Origin: Metallyticus violacea
Taxonomy: Eukaryota; Arthropoda; Insecta; Mantodea; Metallyticidae
Length of the DNA: 64,000 nt
NCBI GenBank assembly: GCA_030762175.1
Contig: CM060843.1
Coordinates: 120,195,369 to 120,259,368, forward strand
Reading direction: 5' to 3'
The position numbers and the translations under genes were made by a program. This document shows positions 60,377-64,000 of the stretch, piece by piece; positions within the stretch are counted from its first letter, which is position 1, and every line of letters begins with the position of its first letter. Under the pieces are notes generated by a model. That model was given only the letters and a program-made list of their open reading frames with translations. It was not told the DNA's origin and did no database searches.

Positions 60377-60848
60377 CTAGCTCAAGGTCAGGCCCACTAG
60401 GTCAATGTCAGGCCCACTGGTCAAGGTCAGGCACTGTAGGTCAATGTCAGGCCCCCTAGGTCAAGGTGAGCCCCCCTGGTCAAGGTGAGGGCCCCAGGTC
60501 AAGGTCAGGATCCCTAGGTGAAGGTCAGGCCCACGGGTCTAGTTCAGGCCCCTTAGTTCGAGGTCAGGCGCCCAAGGTGCAGGTCAGGCCCCTTAAGGTC
60601 AAGGTCCGTGCCCCAGGTCAATGTCAGGCCCAGTAGGTGAAGGTCAGGCCCCCTATGTCAAGGTCAGGTCCAGTAGGTGAAGGTCAAGCCCAGTAGGTGA
60701 AGGTCAGGTCCAGTAGGTGAAGGTCAGGCCCCCGAGGTGAAGGTCAGGCCCAGTAGGTGAAGGTCAGGCCCCCCAGGTCAAGGCCAGGCCCCCATGTCAA
60801 GGTCAGGCCCACTAGGTCAAGGTCAGGCCGCTTAGGTCAAGGTCAGGC
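60377..60848. repeat. Subtelomeric segmental duplication, copy 1
   Basis: A segment of about 470 bp with many private variants (GGTCAAGGTGAGGGCCCC, CACGGGTCTAGTTCAGG, GGCGCCCAAGGTGCAGG, GGTCCGTGCCCC) that reappear in the same order at 61330-61800. Confidence 0.85.
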
Positions 60849-61329
60849 CCCTTAGGTCAATGTCAGGCCCCCCAGGTCAATGTCAGGCCCCTTAGGTCAA
60901 GGTCAGGCCCCCTGGGTCAAGGTCAGGACCCCTGGGTCAAGGTCAGGCCCCCTAGGTCAAGGTCAGCCCCCCTAGGTCAAGGTCAGGCCCCTTAGGTCAA
61001 GGTCAGGCCCCTTAGGTCAATGTCAGGCCCCCCAGGTCAATGTCAGGCCCCTTAGGTCAATGTCAGGCCCCTTAGGTCAAGGTCAGGCCCCCTGGGTCAA
61101 GGTCAGGCCCCCTGGGTCAAGGTCAGGCCCCTTAGGTCAAGGTCAGACCCCCTAGGTCAAGGTCAGGCCCCTTAGGTCAATGTCAGGCCCCCTAGGTCAA
61201 GGTCAGGCCCCCTAGGTCAAGGTCAGGCCCCTTAGGTCAAGGTCAGGCCCCCAGTTCAAGGTCAGGCCCCTTAGGTCAATGTCAGCCCCCCTAGGTCAAG
61301 GTCAGGCCCCCTAGGTCAAGGTCAGGCCC

Positions 61330-61800
61330 CTAGCTCAAGGTCAGGCCCACTAGGTCAATGTCAGGCCCACTGGTCAAGGTCAGGCACTGTAGGTCAATGT
61401 CAGGCCCCCTAGGTCAAGGTGAGCCCCCCCTGGTCAAGGTGAGGGCCCCAGGTCAAGGTCAGGACCCCTAGGTGAAGGTCAGGCCCACGGGTCTAGTTCA
61501 GGCCCCTTAGTTCGGGATCAGGCGCCCAAGGTGCAGGTCAGGCCCCTTAAGGTCAAGGTCCGTGCCCCAGGTCAATGTCAGGCCCAGTAGGTGAAGGTCA
61601 GGCCCCCTATGTCAAGGTCAGGTCCAGTAGGTGAAGGTCAAGCCCAGTAGGTGAAGGTCAGTTCCAGTAGGTGAAGGTCAGGCCCCCGAGGTGAAGGTCA
61701 GGCCCAGTAGGTGAAGGTCAGGCCCCCCAGGTCAAGGCCAGGCCCCCAGGTCAAGGTCAGGCCCACTAGGTCAAGGTCAGAGCGCTTAGGTCAAGGTCAG
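61330..61800. repeat. Subtelomeric segmental duplication, copy 2
   Basis: Matches 60377-60848 at an offset of about 953 bp with only a handful of differences (one extra C at the GAGCCCCCCC run, TTCGGGATCAGG for TTCGAGGTCAGG, a shortened CCCATG). Confidence 0.85.
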
Positions 61801-62296
61801 ATCGACTAGGTCAAGGCCAGGCCCCCTAGGCCAAGGTCAGGCCCCTTAGGTCAAGGTCAGGCCCCCTAGGTCAAGGTCAGATCCACTAGGCCAAGGTCAG
61901 GCCCCCCTGGGTCAAGGTAAGGCCCCCTGGGTCAAGGTCAGGCCCCTTAGGTCAAGGTCAGGCCCCTGGGTCAAGGTCAGACCTCCTGGGTGAAGGTCAG
62001 GCCCCCTGGGTCAAGGTCAGACCTCCTGGGTCAAGGTCAGAACCCCTGGGTCAAGGTCAGAACCCCTGGGTCAAGGTCAGGCCCCCTAGGTCAAGGTCAG
62101 GCCCCCTATGTCAAGGTCAGGCCACTTAGGTCAATGTCAGGCCCCCTAGGTCAAGGTCAGGCCCCTTAGGTCAAGGTCAGGCCCCTTAGGTCAATGTCAG
62201 GCCCCCCAGGTCAATGTCAGGCCCCTTAGGTCAAGGTCAGGCCCCTTAGGTGAAGGTCAGGCCCCCTAGGTCAAGGTCAGGCCCCCTAGGTCTAGG

Positions 62297-64000
62297 TTAG
62301 GTTAGGTTAGGTTAGGTTAGGTTAGGTTAGGTTAGGTTAGGTTAGGTTAGGTTAGGTTAGGTTAGGTTAGGTTAGGTTAGGTTAGGTTAGGTTAGGTTAG
62401 GTTAGGTTAGGTTAGGTTAGGTTAGGTTAGGTTAGGTTAGGTTAGGTTAGGTTAGGTTAGGTTAGGTTAGGTTAGGTTAGGTTAGGTTAGGTTAGGTTAG
62501 GTTAGGTTAGGTTAGGTTAGGTTAGGTTAGGTTAGGTTAGGTTAGGTTAGGTTAGGTTAGGTTAGGTTAGGTTAGGTTAGGTTAGGTTAGGTTAGGTTAG
62601 GTTAGGTTAGGTTAGGTTAGGTTAGGTTAGGTTAGGTTAGGTTAGGTTAGGTTAGGTTAGGTTAGGTTAGGTTAGGTTAGGTTAGGTTAGGTTAGGTTAG
62701 GTTAGGTTAGGTTAGGTTAGGTTAGGTTAGGTTAGGTTAGGTTAGGTTAGGTTAGGTTAGGTTAGGTTAGGTTAGGTTAGGTTAGGTTAGGTTAGGTTAG
62801 GTTAGGTTAGGTTAGGTTAGGTTAGGTTAGGTTAGGTTAGGTTAGGTTAGGTTAGGTTAGGTTAGGTTAGGTTAGGTTAGGTTAGGTTAGGTTAGGTTAG
62901 GTTAGGTTAGGTTAGGTTAGGTTAGGTTAGGTTAGGTTAGGTTAGGTTAGGTTAGGTTAGGTTAGGTTAGGTTAGGTTAGGTTAGGTTAGGTTAGGTTAG
63001 GTTAGGTTAGGTTAGGTTAGGTTAGGTTAGGTTAGGTTAGGTTAGGTTAGGTTAGGTTAGGTTAGGTTAGGTTAGGTTAGGTTAGGTTAGGTTAGGTTAG
63101 GTTAGGTTAGGTTAGGTTAGGTTAGGTTAGGTTAGGTTAGGTTAGGTTAGGTTAGGTTAGGTTAGGTTAGGTTAGGTTAGGTTAGGTTAGGTTAGGTTAG
63201 GTTAGGTTAGGTTAGGTTAGGTTAGGTTAGGTTAGGTTAGGTTAGGTTAGGTTAGGTTAGGTTAGGTTAGGTTAGGTTAGGTTAGGTTAGGTTAGGTTAG
63301 GTTAGGTTAGGTTAGGTTAGGTTAGGTTAGGTTAGGTTAGGTTAGGTTAGGTTAGGTTAGGTTAGGTTAGGTTAGGTTAGGTTAGGTTAGGTTAGGTTAG
63401 GTTAGGTTAGGTTAGGTTAGGTTAGGTTAGGTTAGGTTAGGTTAGGTTAGGTTAGGTTAGGTTAGGTTAGGTTAGGTTAGGTTAGGTTAGGTTAGGTTAG
63501 GTTAGGTTAGGTTAGGTTAGGTTAGGTTAGGTTAGGTTAGGTTAGGTTAGGTTAGGTTAGGTTAGGTTAGGTTAGGTTAGGTTAGGTTAGGTTAGGTTAG
63601 GTTAGGTTAGGTTAGGTTAGGTTAGGTTAGGTTAGGTTAGGTTAGGTTAGGTTAGGTTAGGTTAGGTTAGGTTAGGTTAGGTTAGGTTAGGTTAGGTTAG
63701 GTTAGGTTAGGTTAGGTTAGGTTAGGTTAGGTTAGGTTAGGTTAGGTTAGGTTAGGTTAGGTTAGGTTAGGTTAGGTTAGGTTAGGTTAGGTTAGGTTAG
63801 GTTAGGTTAGGTTAGGTTAGGTTAGGTTAGGTTAGGTTAGGTTAGGTTAGGTTAGGTTAGGTTAGGTTAGGTTAGGTTAGGTTAGGTTAGGTTAGGTTAG
63901 GTTAGGTTAGGTTAGGTTAGGTTAGGTTAGGTTAGGTTAGGTTAGGTTAGGTTAGGTTAGGTTAGGTTAGGTTAGGTTAGGTTAGGTTAGGTTAGGTTAG
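62297..64000 (+). repeat. Telomere, (TTAGG)n
   Basis: About 1.7 kb of TTAGG pentamers with no variant visible by eye and no inserted retrotransposon, continuing to the window edge. The G-rich strand is the plus strand and runs 5' to 3' to the right, the orientation of a right-hand chromosome end. TTAGG is the ancestral arthropod telomere motif made by telomerase. Confidence 0.98.

Larger units (their letters stand above)
57061..62296. repeat. Subtelomeric array zone B: 20-bp CTAGGTCAAGGTCAGGCCCC family
   Basis: Consensus 20-bp unit CTAGGTCAAGGTCAGGCCCC, with a variant ending GGCCAACT that is common in the proximal half (57.4-59.7 kb) and alternates with the CCCC form. From about 60.8 kb to the telomere units become nearly uniform, and the first base is often T, making CTTAGG or TTAGG. 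Regular larger repeats are present (200-bp, 144-bp and 470-bp segments). The junction to pure telomere repeat is abrupt, at about 62290. Confidence 0.92.

Overview
This is the end of a eukaryotic chromosome. The last 1.7 kb (62297-64000) is an uninterrupted (TTAGG)n array with the G-rich strand running outward, so the chromosome tip lies to the right. TTAGG is the ancestral arthropod telomere repeat. Together with the transposon types seen here (Polinton, mariner, piggyBac, hAT, APE/RNase H LINE), it points to an insect or another arthropod that kept TTAGG. I cannot name the species. I see no intact host gene; nearly every protein trace belongs to a broken mobile element.

Layout from interior to tip. 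(1) 1-31.5 kb is an old AT-rich satellite with monomers of about 185-190 bp, in a repeating series of monomer types. It is split by insertions. A Polinton/Maverick lies at 1950-16294, with 2.1-2.2 kb inverted repeats, 5'-AG...CT-3' ends and a 6-bp target duplication differing at one base. Two mariner remnants lie at about 20.7-21.4 and 22.7-23.1 kb, and a LINE with APE and RNase H but no RT core at 26.1-29.0 kb. A second Polinton relic sits at about 29.0-29.8 kb, and a solo LTR at 30712-31396 with 4-bp target duplications. (2) 31.5-38.5 kb is AT-rich sequence with no convincing gene. (3) 38.5-40.9 kb holds a perfect RFX X-box palindrome and a dead hAT transposase. (4) 40.9-46.7 kb is a second satellite, period about 105-120 bp, with purine-rich linkers, split by a dead piggyBac. 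(5) 46.7-54.0 kb is a TAG-triplet array that has grown higher-order repeats. (6) 54.0-62.3 kb is a GGTCA-based subtelomeric array. It becomes more regular toward the tip and settles on a 20-bp unit containing TCAAGGTCA. (7) 62.3-64.0 kb is the telomere.

The Polinton carries its gene set on the minus strand. From 5' to 3' these are protein-primed DNA polymerase B, packaging ATPase, an uncharacterised late protein, a chromodomain retroviral-type integrase, minor capsid (penton) protein, a Gly-rich small protein, major capsid protein, adenovirus-type protease, and two small conserved proteins of unknown role. All the main genes are broken by frameshifts, stops, a large capsid deletion, loss of the ATPase P-loop or substitution of a polymerase catalytic residue. 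The element cannot be autonomous. No tRNA, rRNA or CRISPR array was seen.
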